NCBI GenBank assembly: GCA_017530105.1
Contig: JAFXMW010000054.1
Span: forward strand, 1-33,926
DNA length: 33,926 bases
Direction of reading: 5' to 3'
Source: Bacteroidales bacterium
GTDB lineage: Bacteria > Bacteroidota > Bacteroidia > Bacteroidales > P3
The translations under genes were made by a program, and so were the position numbers. Below are positions 1-12,347 of this stretch, in pieces (position 1 is the stretch's first letter; every line of letters starts with the position of its first letter). Below the pieces are notes generated by a model, which saw only the letters and a program-made list of their open reading frames with translations, was not told where the DNA came from and did not search any database.

Positions 1-2
1 AT

Positions 3-782
3 GCAAGCACTGGGCTGCCTACTTTCAGCGTGGGTCTTGGAGATATTGAACGGCCCGAATATACGCTGGAAGAGATTTTCGGATACCTGCAGCAGGCGGA
101 CAAGCCGTGTATTGTTGCCATTGACGAGTTTCAACAGGTGGCAAAGTACCCGGAAAATAACATCGAGGCTTTGCTTAGAAGTCATATCCAGCGGATAGAC
201 AATTGCCGATTCGTGTTCGCGGGAAGCGAACGTCACATGCTGGAGCAGATGTTTGACAGCAGAAAACACCCCTTCTATAAGAGTGCAGACAATATGAACC
301 TAGGGGCTATCGACAGGGATGTATATATTGATTTTATGTGTTTGAAGTTCCAAGAGCAGGGTAGGACATTGGATGCAGAAGTCGCCAAAAATGTTTATGA
401 TATGTTTGAGGGTCATACATTCTATGTACAGAAGACAATGAATGAAGCCTTTGCCAACACTTCATGGGGTGATAAATGCACAGAGGAGACTTTGGGAACT
501 GCCATTAGTGATATTCTTGCAGACAACGATTATTACTACAGAGAGTTGTTATCGCGGATGACGATAAAACAAAAGATGTTATTGTATGCCATTGCAGAAG
601 ATGGACTGGCCAAGCAAATAACGTCAGCCGACTTTATCAAACGACACAAACTGCCTTCGGCCAGTTCGGTACAATCGGCAATCAAAAGGCTTATGTCTGA
701 CGACTATGTTGTCGAGGAGGCAAGGCGGTACCGTGTCAATGATCGGTTCTTCGGGTTGTGGATACGGAGGATGCTAGCATAA
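3..782 (+). CDS. AAA-type ATP-binding protein with C-terminal winged helix (5' end missing)
   Basis: The reading frame is open to the left edge, so the start and the Walker A loop lie outside the window; the GTG at 30 is an internal codon. What remains shows a Walker B strand (CIVAIDEFQQV), a sensor-1-like strand ending in an Asn/Ser-type motif (FVFAGSERHML) and a C-terminal DNA-binding-like segment (SVQSAIKRLMSDDYVVEE, then RFFGLWIRRML). This matches the family of stand-alone AAA ATPases with a C-terminal winged helix that is widespread in Bacteroidota and archaea and has no settled function. It is clearly AT-richer than its neighbours: 23 of 60 bases are G/C at 361-420, against 38 of 60 at 8881-8940. 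That suggests recent acquisition. It converges on the hypothetical gene at 891-1382. Confidence 0.8.
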   Translation, partial: ASTGLPTFSVGLGDIERPEYTLEEIFGYLQQADKPCIVAIDEFQQVAKYPENNIEALLRSHIQRIDNCRFVFAGSERHMLEQMFDSRKHPFYKSADNMNLGAIDRDVYIDFMCLKFQEQGRTLDAEVAKNVYDMFEGHTFYVQKTMNEAFANTSWGDKCTEETLGTAISDILADNDYYYRELLSRMTIKQKMLLYAIAEDGLAKQITSADFIKRHKLPSASSVQSAIKRLMSDDYVVEEARRYRVNDRFFGLWIRRMLA

Positions 783-822
783 TAGGCATAATAATTGATA
801 GCCTCTATCTGGGGCGGAGATA

Positions 823-866
823 AAACAGCAAAAGTTGCGCACCTCAGTGCGCAGCTTTTGCTGTTT
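823..866. terminator. Bidirectional intrinsic terminator hairpin
   Basis: A 20-bp stem (left arm 823-842, loop CTCA, right arm 847-866) pairs throughout, with one G-U pair. The outer arms are A-rich on the left and T-rich on the right, so the hairpin can end transcription in both directions. It lies between two convergent genes, as expected for a shared terminator. Confidence 0.85.
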
Positions 867-890
867 CTACTCAGTAGAGTGTGCTGTTTT

Positions 891-1382
891 TCAGAATAGC
901 TCTTCCGACCAGCCGTGACCAAGATCCCAATGGTGGTCAATGACAAGGTCAAAATCTTCAGGGAGATTGAACTCATCTTCCAACACCTCGCGAAAGTGTT
1001 CTTGGTCAATTTCGTTCAACCAATGGCCCACACAGACATAAAAACGGTTGGTCTGCTCATCGAGAAAGATGCGGCCACGCGGTATCATGGTATAGTTATG
1101 CTCGGCATAAAAGATGGAGGAGGTGTCGCCCTTGGCTTCGGCGCGGTGGTGCTGTTTCTGCCAATAGGTTTTATGAAGTTTATTGATGGTAGCCTTGCCA
1201 TTGACAAAAACAGCCCGTTCTGCATCAGTTTTTTCCACGCCAAATAGCGACCCATCGGCTATATCGTACCAAAATATTCCCACCTTTGGTTTGCCGTTAT
1301 CCATGAATCCGCGCATAACCTCCACCAACTCGCGGTGCTCGCTGGCGGAGGTATGGAGGATATTGTTGTCGTCCTTATTCAT
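891..1382 (-). CDS. Hypothetical protein downstream of asnS
   Basis: A 163-residue soluble protein with no signal peptide or membrane segment. I do not recognise the family. Visible features are a strand-rich N-terminal half (KVGIFWYDIADGSLFGV), a basic His-rich middle (KTYWQKQHHRAEAKG), and an acidic C-terminal part with a His/Asp-rich end (DLVIDHHWDLGHGWSEELF). The ATG at 1382 lies only 3 nt after the asnS stop, so it is almost certainly the last gene of the thyA-manC-asnS operon. It ends before the hairpin at 823-866. The His/Asp-rich tail could bind metal, but that is only a guess from composition. Confidence 0.7.
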   Translation of the reverse strand: MNKDDNNILHTSASEHRELVEVMRGFMDNGKPKVGIFWYDIADGSLFGVEKTDAERAVFVNGKATINKLHKTYWQKQHHRAEAKGDTSSIFYAEHNYTMIPRGRIFLDEQTNRFYVCVGHWLNEIDQEHFREVLEDEFNLPEDFDLVIDHHWDLGHGWSEELF

Positions 1383-1385
1383 ATA

Positions 1386-2792
1386 TTAGAACTCCGCGGT
1401 CTTGGGCGTGCGGGGGAATGGGATGACGTCGCGGATGTTGGCCATGCCGGTGACAAAGAGCATCAGACGCTCGAAGCCGAGGCCGAAGCCGGCGTGCGGG
1501 CAGGTGCCATAGCGACGGGTGTCGAGATACCACCACATATCCTTCATGGGGATGTTTCGCTCGGTGATGGAGTTCATCAGCTTGTCGTAGCTCTCTTCAC
1601 GGACGGAGCCACCGATAATCTCACCAATCTGCGGGAAGAGCACATCGGTACCCTGCACGGTCTTTCCATCGTCGTTCTGCTTCATGTAGAATGCCTTAAT
1701 CTCCTTGGGATAGTCAATCATGATGACAGGCTTCTTGAAGTGTTCTTCGACCAGGTAACGCTCATGCTCGCTGGCAAGGTCGACACCCCAATAGACGGGG
1801 AACTCGAACTTGTGGCCGTTCTTCACAGCCTCTTCGAGGATGCGGATACCCTCGGTGTAAGGCAGGCGGACAAAGTCGGTGTTCACCACGCTGTTCAGAC
1901 GTTCCAACAGCCCCTTGTCTATCATGTTGTTGAGGAACTGGAGGTCGTCCTTGCAGTGCTCAAGTGCCCAAGTGACGCAGTATTTGATAAACTCTTCCTC
2001 GAGGGCGGTGAGGTCATCGAGGTCGTAGAAAGCCATCTCAGGTTCAATCATCCAGAACTCGGCCAAGTGGCGCGGGGTGTTGCTGTTTTCGGCGCGGAAG
2101 GTGGGACCGAAAGTATAAATCTTACCCAGTGCCGTGGCGCCCAGCTCGCCCTCCAGCTGACCGCTGACGGTGAGGGCAGTCTGCTTGCCAAAGAAGTCCT
2201 GGCTGTAGTCGATGCTGCCGTCTTCCAGGCGGGGAGGATTCTTCATGTCGAGAGTAGTAACCTGGTACATCTCACCGGCGCCCTCGCAGTCCGAGGCGGT
2301 AATCAGCGGGGTATGGAAGTAGAAGAAACCGCGCTCGTGGAAGAAAGAGTGGATGGCGTAGGCCATGTGGTGGCGGATGCGGCAGATGGCGCCAAAGGTG
2401 TTGGTGCGTGGACGCAAGTGACCAATCTCACGGAGGAACTCCATCGAGTGGCCCTTCTTTTGAAGGGGATAGCTGTCGGGGTCGGCCTCGCCATAGAGGG
2501 TAATGTCTTTAGCCTGCACCTCTACAGCCTGTCCGGCACCCTGCGACTTCACCAACTGCCCCTCCACGGCAATACAAGCACCCGTAGTGATACGGCGCAG
2601 GAGGTTCTCGTCGAAAGCTGCAGGGTCCACAACGACCTGAATATTGTTTATCGTCGAGCCATCGTTCAAGGCAATAAAAGCCACGTTTTTGTTTCCGCGT
2701 TTGGTACGCACCCAACCTTTCACAACCACAGAGGAGCCTACCATCTGCTCCACACTGTCGGCAAACAATTGTTTGATTTCTGTACGTTTCAT
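1386..2792 (-). CDS. asnS: Asparaginyl-tRNA synthetase
   Basis: Charges tRNA-Asn with asparagine using ATP, in the cytoplasm. The 468 residues match the usual bacterial length (about 466). The order is an N-terminal OB-fold anticodon-binding domain (about 1-120, [19 protein letters not shown]) followed by a class IIb catalytic domain. Motif 2 is visible as [20 protein letters not shown] and motif 3 as [16 protein letters not shown], with the family-typical end [15 protein letters not shown]. The last feature separates it from AspRS and LysRS. The ATG at 2792 is the natural start, 22 nt after the manC stop, so it is probably co-transcribed with thyA and manC. Confidence 0.97.
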   Translation of the reverse strand: MKRTEIKQLFADSVEQMVGSSVVVKGWVRTKRGNKNVAFIALNDGSTINNIQVVVDPAAFDENLLRRITTGACIAVEGQLVKSQGAGQAVEVQAKDITLYGEADPDSYPLQKKGHSMEFLREIGHLRPRTNTFGAICRIRHHMAYAIHSFFHERGFFYFHTPLITASDCEGAGEMYQVTTLDMKNPPRLEDGSIDYSQDFFGKQTALTVSGQLEGELGATALGKIYTFGPTFRAENSNTPRHLAEFWMIEPEMAFYDLDDLTALEEEFIKYCVTWALEHCKDDLQFLNNMIDKGLLERLNSVVNTDFVRLPYTEGIRILEEAVKNGHKFEFPVYWGVDLASEHERYLVEEHFKKPVIMIDYPKEIKAFYMKQNDDGKTVQGTDVLFPQIGEIIGGSVREESYDKLMNSITERNIPMKDMWWYLDTRRYGTCPHAGFGLGFERLMLFVTGMANIRDVIPFPRTPKTAEF

Positions 2793-2814
2793 ATTTCTAA
2801 TTAATATTTTATGC

Positions 2815-3894
2815 TTACTTTCTTATTCTCTGGTTTTCCAGTTCCACATCAGAGGCAAACTTGGCAATCAAGTCCTCTTCTTCCCTGCGGCACACCAGTA
2901 TCGTGTCCTCGTTGGCAGCCACAATGTAGCCGTCTAATCCCTGCAGCACCACCGTCCTGTTCTGGGGTACATGCACCAGAGTGTTTTTCACTCCATAGAG
3001 GAACGACCTCCCCATCACCACCCCGTTGCCGGAGGTATCCTTGGGGGCTGTGCAGAAAAGCGAGTCCCACGACTCAATATCCGACCACCGGAAAGAGGCC
3101 TCCATCACATACACATTTTCGGCATGTTCCATAATGCCGAAATCCACCGAAATGGCCTCGCTCATCGAGTACAATCTGTCCAATTCCGTTTCCGTGGTAG
3201 AGGATGTCAAACCAAAGAAACCTCTCGCCACATTGGGCAAGAAACGCTCATAGGCACTGCGCAAAGTGGACATTTTCCACACATACACTCCCGTGTTCCA
3301 GAAAAACTCGCCCGTGGCAATAAACTGGCGCGCCATCTGCAACGGAGGCTTCTCGGTGAAGGTAATCACCTTGTGCAGGTTTTGGCACTGCGGGAAAGCC
3401 GGTTCTTCGCTGAACTGAATATAACCATACTGCACATTCGGAGTGTTAGGACGAACCCCGATGGTGACGACACAATCGTGGCAATCCGTCAGCGCGAGAG
3501 CCTGCTCAACATCCCTGACAAAACAATCCTCGTCAAAAATTGCGTGGTCGGCGGGGGTGACGATAATATTGGCATCGGGGTTCTTCTCGTAGATGATTGC
3601 TGCCGCGTATGCCACACACGGAGCCGTATTCCTCCTTATGGGTTCGCCCAGCACCTGCCAAGGCTGCAACCCGGCAATCTGCTCACGCACCCTGCTCTCA
3701 TACATTCGATGGGTGACAATGATGATATTCTCACGCGGGCAAACCTTTGCAAAACGGTCGAAAGTGGTCTGCAGCATCGACCTGCCATTACCGAGAATAT
3801 CAATAAACTGTTTGGGGCTGTCGTCCCTGCATATCGGCCAGAAACGGCTGCCATAGCCGCCCGCCATAATGATACAATATGTGTTGTTCTCCAC
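2815..3894 (-). CDS. manC: Mannose-1-phosphate guanylyltransferase
   Basis: Makes GDP-mannose from mannose-1-phosphate and GTP, feeding polysaccharide and glycoprotein synthesis. The nucleotidyltransferase signature is at the N-terminus ([16 protein letters not shown], then SPKQFIDI), with the later family motifs [15 protein letters not shown] and [11 protein letters not shown]. At 359 residues it is the short monofunctional type, without the C-terminal cupin isomerase domain found in bifunctional ManC proteins. This fits the separate manA at 18097-19131. The start is GTG at 3894; no in-frame ATG lies ahead of the active-site loop. It sits between thyA (34 nt gap) and asnS (22 nt gap). Confidence 0.93.
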   Translation of the reverse strand: MENNTYCIIMAGGYGSRFWPICRDDSPKQFIDILGNGRSMLQTTFDRFAKVCPRENIIIVTHRMYESRVREQIAGLQPWQVLGEPIRRNTAPCVAYAAAIIYEKNPDANIIVTPADHAIFDEDCFVRDVEQALALTDCHDCVVTIGVRPNTPNVQYGYIQFSEEPAFPQCQNLHKVITFTEKPPLQMARQFIATGEFFWNTGVYVWKMSTLRSAYERFLPNVARGFFGLTSSTTETELDRLYSMSEAISVDFGIMEHAENVYVMEASFRWSDIESWDSLFCTAPKDTSGNGVVMGRSFLYGVKNTLVHVPQNRTVVLQGLDGYIVAANEDTILVCRREEEDLIAKFASDVELENQRIRK

Positions 3895-3928
3895 TATTCT
3901 TTTTTGTTTTTACTTTTTTAGTTAAACG

Positions 3929-4723
3929 TTACACACTCACTTCCCCCTTGATATGAGGATGAGGGTCATAGCCCTCCAACAGGAAATCCTCAAAGTCGAA
4001 ATCGAGAATATCCCTCTTCGCCGGATTGATCACCATTCTTGGCAGCGGTCTCGGCTCCCTTGTCAGCTGGAGGCGGCACTGCTCGATATGGTTATTGTAG
4101 ATATGGGCATCGCCCAAAGTATGCACAAAGTCGCCATACTTCAGACCGCACACCTGTGCAATCATCATGGTGAACAAAGCATACGAAGCAATGTTGAACG
4201 GCACACCCAGAAAGATGTCCGCCGACCGCTGATAGAGCTGGCAACTCAGCCGTCCCTCCGACACATAGAACTGGAAAAGGATATGGCACGGAGGCAGATG
4301 CATCTGTTCCAACTCCCCGACATTCCACGCCGACACCAGCAGCCGCCGCGAATCGGGATTGCTCTTTATCTCGTCAATCAGCCTGCCTATCTGGTCCACA
4401 TGCCGCCCGTCGGCACAGCCCCACGAACGCCACTGATGCCCATAGATAGGCCCCAAATCGCCGTCAGGCCCTGCCCATTCATCCCATATACTCACCTTGT
4501 GGTCATGCAGATACTGCACATTGGTGTCGCCACGCAGAAACCACAGCAATTCATATATGATAGAGCGCAGGTGCAGTTTCTTGGTCGTCAGCAGCGGAAA
4601 ACCGTCATCCAGATGGAAACGCATCTGGTAGCCGAATACACTCAGTGTACCCGTACCCGTGCGGTCGTGTTTCTGCACACCTCTATCCAGCACATGCTGC
4701 AACAAGTCAAGATATTGTTTCAT
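3929..4723 (-). CDS. thyA: Thymidylate synthase
   Basis: Methylates dUMP to dTMP with methylene-tetrahydrofolate. The 264 residues starting [13 protein letters not shown] align end to end with the classic ThyA family, and the nucleophilic cysteine in [12 protein letters not shown] falls at residue 146, the same number as in E. coli. Also visible are the phosphate-binding Arg region (DRTGTGTLS), [25 protein letters not shown] and the C-terminal end [12 protein letters not shown] chose ATG 4723 over an in-frame TTG two codons upstream because it gives the standard N-terminus. It is the first gene of the thyA-manC-asnS-hypothetical operon. No folA is seen next to it. Confidence 0.97.
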   Translation of the reverse strand: MKQYLDLLQHVLDRGVQKHDRTGTGTLSVFGYQMRFHLDDGFPLLTTKKLHLRSIIYELLWFLRGDTNVQYLHDHKVSIWDEWAGPDGDLGPIYGHQWRSWGCADGRHVDQIGRLIDEIKSNPDSRRLLVSAWNVGELEQMHLPPCHILFQFYVSEGRLSCQLYQRSADIFLGVPFNIASYALFTMMIAQVCGLKYGDFVHTLGDAHIYNNHIEQCRLQLTREPRPLPRMVINPAKRDILDFDFEDFLLEGYDPHPHIKGEVSV

Positions 4724-4803
4724 TCTCAATCCTCATTTTTCTATTCCTAATAACGCAGAATAAATAATATTATTATCAATGATTCGAAAAATGAAAACAA
4801 ACT

Positions 4804-4834
4804 TTTGTCAAACAAATTAAATTATGTATCTTTG
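4804..4834 (+). promoter_or_regulatory. Sigma-ABfr type promoter of the glutathione peroxidase gene
   Basis: A -33 TTTG (4804-4807), a 19-nt spacer and a perfect -7 box TATCTTTG (4827-4834) fit the Bacteroidota primary sigma consensus. Transcription would start near 4840, leaving about 48 nt before the chosen ATG at 4888. Confidence 0.75.
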
Positions 4835-4887
4835 CCGAATCAATTAACATGGTAATTTCAAAACAATTAACAAGAAATCAATTCATT

Positions 4888-5493
4888 ATGACCAAACACA
4901 TCATCACCACGCTCCTTGTCGTCTCGCTTGCAACCGTTGCTGCCGTTTCGGGTTGCAAGAAAAATGACCCCATCGACAACAACCCTGCCGACACTGCTCC
5001 AACCGACACCGTCCCCCCCGAAGAGCCTGCCGACAACATCTACCAATTCAAAGTCCTCGACGGCAACGGCGACAGCGTCTCCCTCGCGCAATACCGTGGC
5101 AAAGTGCTGCTGGTGGTAAACACCGCCACCCAATGCGGCTACACTCCCCAGTACACCGACCTCCAGCGCATCTATACCAAATACCAAGACAGCGGCTTTG
5201 TCATCCTCGACTTCCCCTGCAACCAGTTTGGCAGCCAAGCCCCCGGCAGCTACGACGACATCCACGACTACTGCACCAGCCGCTACGGCATCACTTTCCC
5301 CCAGTTCGCCAAAATCAATGTCAACGGACCCAATGCCTCTCCCCTCTATGTGTGGCTCAAGGAAAAGAAACCCGGCGACATCAAGTGGAATTTCACCAAA
5401 TTCCTTGTCAACCGCAACGGGGAGGTGCAGCGTCGTTTCGAACCGGCCAACTCGATGACCATGGTCGAGAACGCCGTGGCACAAGCACTGTGA
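4888..5493 (+). CDS. Glutathione peroxidase-family lipoprotein
   Basis: A thiol peroxidase of the GPx family, probably reducing hydroperoxides with thioredoxin-type donors rather than glutathione. ATG 4888 is preferred over the in-frame ATG 4849 because it gives a clean lipoprotein signal peptide (MTKHIITTLLVVSLATVAAVSGC) with lipobox VSGC. A Pro/Asp/Thr-rich linker follows. GPx motifs are in order: the active-site VVNTATQCGYTPQY with cysteine at residue 83 instead of selenocysteine, LDFPCNQFGSQ with the catalytic Gln, and the Trp motif IKWNFTKFLVNRNG. At 201 residues it has the normal GPx length plus leader. The export signal places it in the envelope as peroxide defence, unlike the more common cytoplasmic GPx. 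Confidence 0.9.
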   Translation: MTKHIITTLLVVSLATVAAVSGCKKNDPIDNNPADTAPTDTVPPEEPADNIYQFKVLDGNGDSVSLAQYRGKVLLVVNTATQCGYTPQYTDLQRIYTKYQDSGFVILDFPCNQFGSQAPGSYDDIHDYCTSRYGITFPQFAKINVNGPNASPLYVWLKEKKPGDIKWNFTKFLVNRNGEVQRRFEPANSMTMVENAVAQAL

Positions 5494-5531
5494 CGCGAGT
5501 CCCAGCACCCTGTCCGTCCGAAAACAAACCA

Positions 5532-6491
5532 CTATAGGACCTTATCGGCAACTATCTGGTCGTAGATGCCCAGGTAATTGTTGTAGCGTTCCGTGCTGAC
5601 AGTCCCTGCCTCCACAGCCTCCTTCACCGCACACTGCGGCTCGTGCCTGTGAGTGCAGTTGGCAAAGCGGCAACCGTGCAACACCGCCCTCATCTCGGGG
5701 AAGAAATGCGACAACTCCTCCGGCCTGAAGTCCACCATGCCGAACTCCTTGATGCCTGGCGTGTCAATCAAGAAAGTCGGCAGCGCATCCTCGCCGCACC
5801 CCCACAAATCGCTAATGTCAAACATCTCGGCAAAAGTAGTGGTGTGCCTGCCCTTTTCGCTCCAATCGCTCACCTCCCCCACCCTCAAGTCCAGGCCGGG
5901 CACCAAAGCATTGAGCAACGCCGACTTGCCCACACCCGAATGGCCGCAGAACAAAGTGGTCCTCCCCTTCATCATGCCGCGCAACTCCTCTATGCCGTCG
6001 CCGCGCAGGGCACTCACGCCGCAAACCGGATACCCCACAGCCTCATACATCGCCCGCAAGTCGTCGTGCACCGCGCGCATCCCCTCGTCGTATAAATCCA
6101 CCTTGTTCAACACAACACATGCAGGGATATGGTACGCCTCGGCCGTCACCAACAGACGGTCGATAAAACCCGTCGAGGTACGCGGAAAGGCCAACGTGGC
6201 CACAACACAAAGGCGGTCGACATTGGCGGCTATCACATGCGTCTGCTTGCTCAACTTGGTGGCACGGCGCACTATATAGTTCCTCCTGTCGCACACCTCG
6301 GCAATAACACCTGTGCCGTCCTCCTGCAATGCATACTCCACCCAGTCGCCCACAGCCACAGGGTTAGTCTGCCTGTTGCCCCGCAGGCGATAGTTGCCCC
6401 GCAGGCGGCAGTCCACAACATCCTCGCCCGAACCGTCCTCCGGCCGCACGCGGTACCAACTGCCCGTAGTCCTCAAAACCAGTCCTTTCAT
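5532..6491 (-). CDS. rsgA: Small ribosomal subunit biogenesis GTPase RsgA
   Basis: A circularly permuted GTPase that acts in late 30S maturation. The N-terminal OB-fold (about 1-70) is followed by the G domain in permuted order: G4 (VVLNKVDLY), then the P loop (GHSGVGKSALLNALVPG), then G3 (DTPGIKEFG). The C-terminal zinc knuckle is CRFANCTHRHEPQC. Its 319 residues are of normal length. The ATG at 6491 overlaps the upstream gene's stop as ATGA, implying translational coupling. It converges on the peroxidase gene with 38 nt between them and no obvious hairpin. Confidence 0.95.
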   Translation of the reverse strand: MKGLVLRTTGSWYRVRPEDGSGEDVVDCRLRGNYRLRGNRQTNPVAVGDWVEYALQEDGTGVIAEVCDRRNYIVRRATKLSKQTHVIAANVDRLCVVATLAFPRTSTGFIDRLLVTAEAYHIPACVVLNKVDLYDEGMRAVHDDLRAMYEAVGYPVCGVSALRGDGIEELRGMMKGRTTLFCGHSGVGKSALLNALVPGLDLRVGEVSDWSEKGRHTTTFAEMFDISDLWGCGEDALPTFLIDTPGIKEFGMVDFRPEELSHFFPEMRAVLHGCRFANCTHRHEPQCAVKEAVEAGTVSTERYNNYLGIYDQIVADKVL

Positions 6492-6928
6492 TTCTGTTCA
6501 ATCACTTTTATTCTGTAATATCTCTTGCGCACCGAAACCAACCGCACCAGCCACACCGCAAAGAACACATCGGATATGACAATATATGTCTTAGGCATGG
6601 CAACAAACAGCGACACAATCCACACCGCCATATCCACATCAAACAGCAGATTCCACACCCCTTCCCTGTCGCGGAACTCTACCAGCGTGTCGCCCTTCAC
6701 CTCCAAATCCTCCTTTCTTCCGCTCACCGACACATCTATGCTGCGCCCCCCTTTGCCCAGCGGGATACGCCCGCCGCACTGCACCCTCAGCCCATACCTC
6801 CCCTGCGGCACCTGCATCACCGCTTCGTCGCCGCGCATCATGCCCGCATACAAGTCGTCCACAAACAACAAGTGAGGCAACCGCATTTCATAGAAATGTC
6901 TTCGATGACGTATTGTAAGTGTAGCCAT
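6488..6928 (-). CDS. Hypothetical membrane protein coupled to rsgA
   Basis: A 146-residue protein I do not recognise. The N-terminal 90 residues look like a soluble beta-rich domain (VPQGRYGLRVQCGG, SIDVSVSGRKEDLEVKGDTLVEF). They are followed by two hydrophobic segments (about 95-110, VDMAVWIVSLFVAM, and 114-130, YIVISDVFFAVWLVRLV) and a basic tail (RKRYYRIKVIEQK). The layout suggests an inner-membrane protein with a ligand-sensing or carbohydrate-binding-like domain. It overlaps the rsgA start by 4 nt. The minus-strand TATTTTTG box at 6977-6984 is its likely promoter. Confidence 0.7.
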   Translation of the reverse strand: MATLTIRHRRHFYEMRLPHLLFVDDLYAGMMRGDEAVMQVPQGRYGLRVQCGGRIPLGKGGRSIDVSVSGRKEDLEVKGDTLVEFRDREGVWNLLFDVDMAVWIVSLFVAMPKTYIVISDVFFAVWLVRLVSVRKRYYRIKVIEQK

Positions 6929-6976
6929 ACTGTTATATCAAAACTCGAACCGTTATCGCAATCGGTTTTCAAACCG

Positions 6977-6984
6977 CAAAAATA
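6977..6984 (-). promoter_or_regulatory. -7 box for the membrane protein-rsgA operon
   Basis: On the minus strand the bases read TATTTTTG, a perfect TAnnTTTG box, about 50 nt upstream of the ATG at 6928. No good -33 TTTG is seen at the expected 19-21 nt, so this is supported only by the -7 element and its position. Confidence 0.5.
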
Positions 6985-7030
6985 CGAAAAAAAAAATACA
7001 TGGCATGTTTTTTTTACCACTCAACCAAAG

Positions 7031-11187
<4,157 letters not shown>

Positions 11188-11243
11188 TTCTTAATTTAAA
11201 AATCTTTATTATCATTTTTTAAAATTCAATCCTAAATTCCCAA

Positions 11244-12347
11244 ATGTCACTCCTATTGATGTTTCTTCTCGGTGCAATGACCATATCGTTCATCTGTTCG
11301 ATACTGGAAGCCACCCTGATGTCCACCCCCCTGTCCTACGTCAACATGCGCGAGGACGAGGGCTATAAACCCGCCACCCGCTTCAAGCGATACAAAACCG
11401 ACAACGCCCGTCCCATTGCCGCCATCCTCTCGCTCAACACCATCGCCAACACCATCGGTGCCGCCGGCGTAGGTGCCCAAGCCACCGAGGTCTTTGGCAG
11501 CCATTGGTTCGGTCTTGTCTCAGCCATCACCACAATCCTCATTCTCGTCTTCTCCGAGATTATTCCCAAAACCATTGGCTCCCGCCATTGGAAAAAGCTC
11601 ATGGGCTTCACCACCAACAGCCTGCGGCTCATCATCATCGTGCTCTTCCCCATCGTCTGGGTGGTGGAGAAACTCTCCAAAACCATCGCCGAGGACGAGG
11701 ACGAAGCCGCCGTCAGCCGCGAGGAGGTCGCCGCCATGGCCGATATGGCCGAAGACGAAGAGGTGATTGACGAAGACGAAAACAAAATCATCCAGAACGT
11801 CATCAAACTCGACGATGTGAAAGCCGAGGACGTCATGACCCCCACCACCGTCGCCGCCATAGCACCTGAGCAGATGACCCTCAAAGAGTTCTACCGCGAC
11901 AAAACCTATTCCCACTTCTCGCGCATCCCCGTCTACTACGACACCGACGAATACATCACCGGCTACGTCCTCCGCAGCGAAGCCCTCGAGCTGCTCACCG
12001 AAGACAAGTTCAACATGACCCTGGGCGAAATCAAACGCGACATCGTCATGTACAAAGAGCAGATGCCCGTGTCCGAAATATGGGACTCCATGCTCCGCAA
12101 CAAACGCCACATAGCATGTGTTATCGACGAATACGGCAGCTTCCAGGGTATCATCACCCTCGAAGACATCATCGAAACCATCGTCGGGTTGGAAATCATG
12201 GACGAACGCGACGATGTTGCCGACATGCGCCAGCTGGCTCTCGACCGTTGGCACCAGAGGCAATCCCGCTTCAAAGTCATCGACTTGCCCGACGACAACG
12301 ACCCCGACACCCAAGCCGACAACAAACCCCAAGACCCCAAAGAATGA
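11244..12347 (+). CDS. CNNM/CBS-domain membrane protein (short CorC/HlyC type)
   Basis: A CNNM-family (DUF21) membrane protein. Characterised relatives export Mg2+ or affect divalent-cation balance; the substrate here is unknown. Four hydrophobic segments lie in residues 1-140 (MSLLLMFLLGAMTISFICSI, AAILSLNTIANTIGAAGVG, AITTILILVFSEIIPKTIG, LRLIIIVLFPIVWVV), then an acidic linker (EDEDEAA, EDEEVIDEDENK). A CBS pair follows (KAEDVMTPTTVAAI to HFSRIPVYYD, and HIACVIDEYGSFQGIITLEDIIETIVG). The protein ends about 40 residues later, so the C-terminal CorC_HlyC domain of full-length relatives is absent. This short version is common in Bacteroidota. It lies 56 nt after the GH2 gene, and its stop overlaps the PNGase start. 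Confidence 0.9.
   Translation: MSLLLMFLLGAMTISFICSILEATLMSTPLSYVNMREDEGYKPATRFKRYKTDNARPIAAILSLNTIANTIGAAGVGAQATEVFGSHWFGLVSAITTILILVFSEIIPKTIGSRHWKKLMGFTTNSLRLIIIVLFPIVWVVEKLSKTIAEDEDEAAVSREEVAAMADMAEDEEVIDEDENKIIQNVIKLDDVKAEDVMTPTTVAAIAPEQMTLKEFYRDKTYSHFSRIPVYYDTDEYITGYVLRSEALELLTEDKFNMTLGEIKRDIVMYKEQMPVSEIWDSMLRNKRHIACVIDEYGSFQGIITLEDIIETIVGLEIMDERDDVADMRQLALDRWHQRQSRFKVIDLPDDNDPDTQADNKPQDPKE

Noticed and set aside
12080-12343. An upstream extension of the PNGase frame through the CNNM gene.
   Set aside because: The extension lies within the CNNM coding sequence in another frame. The signal peptide begins at 12344.
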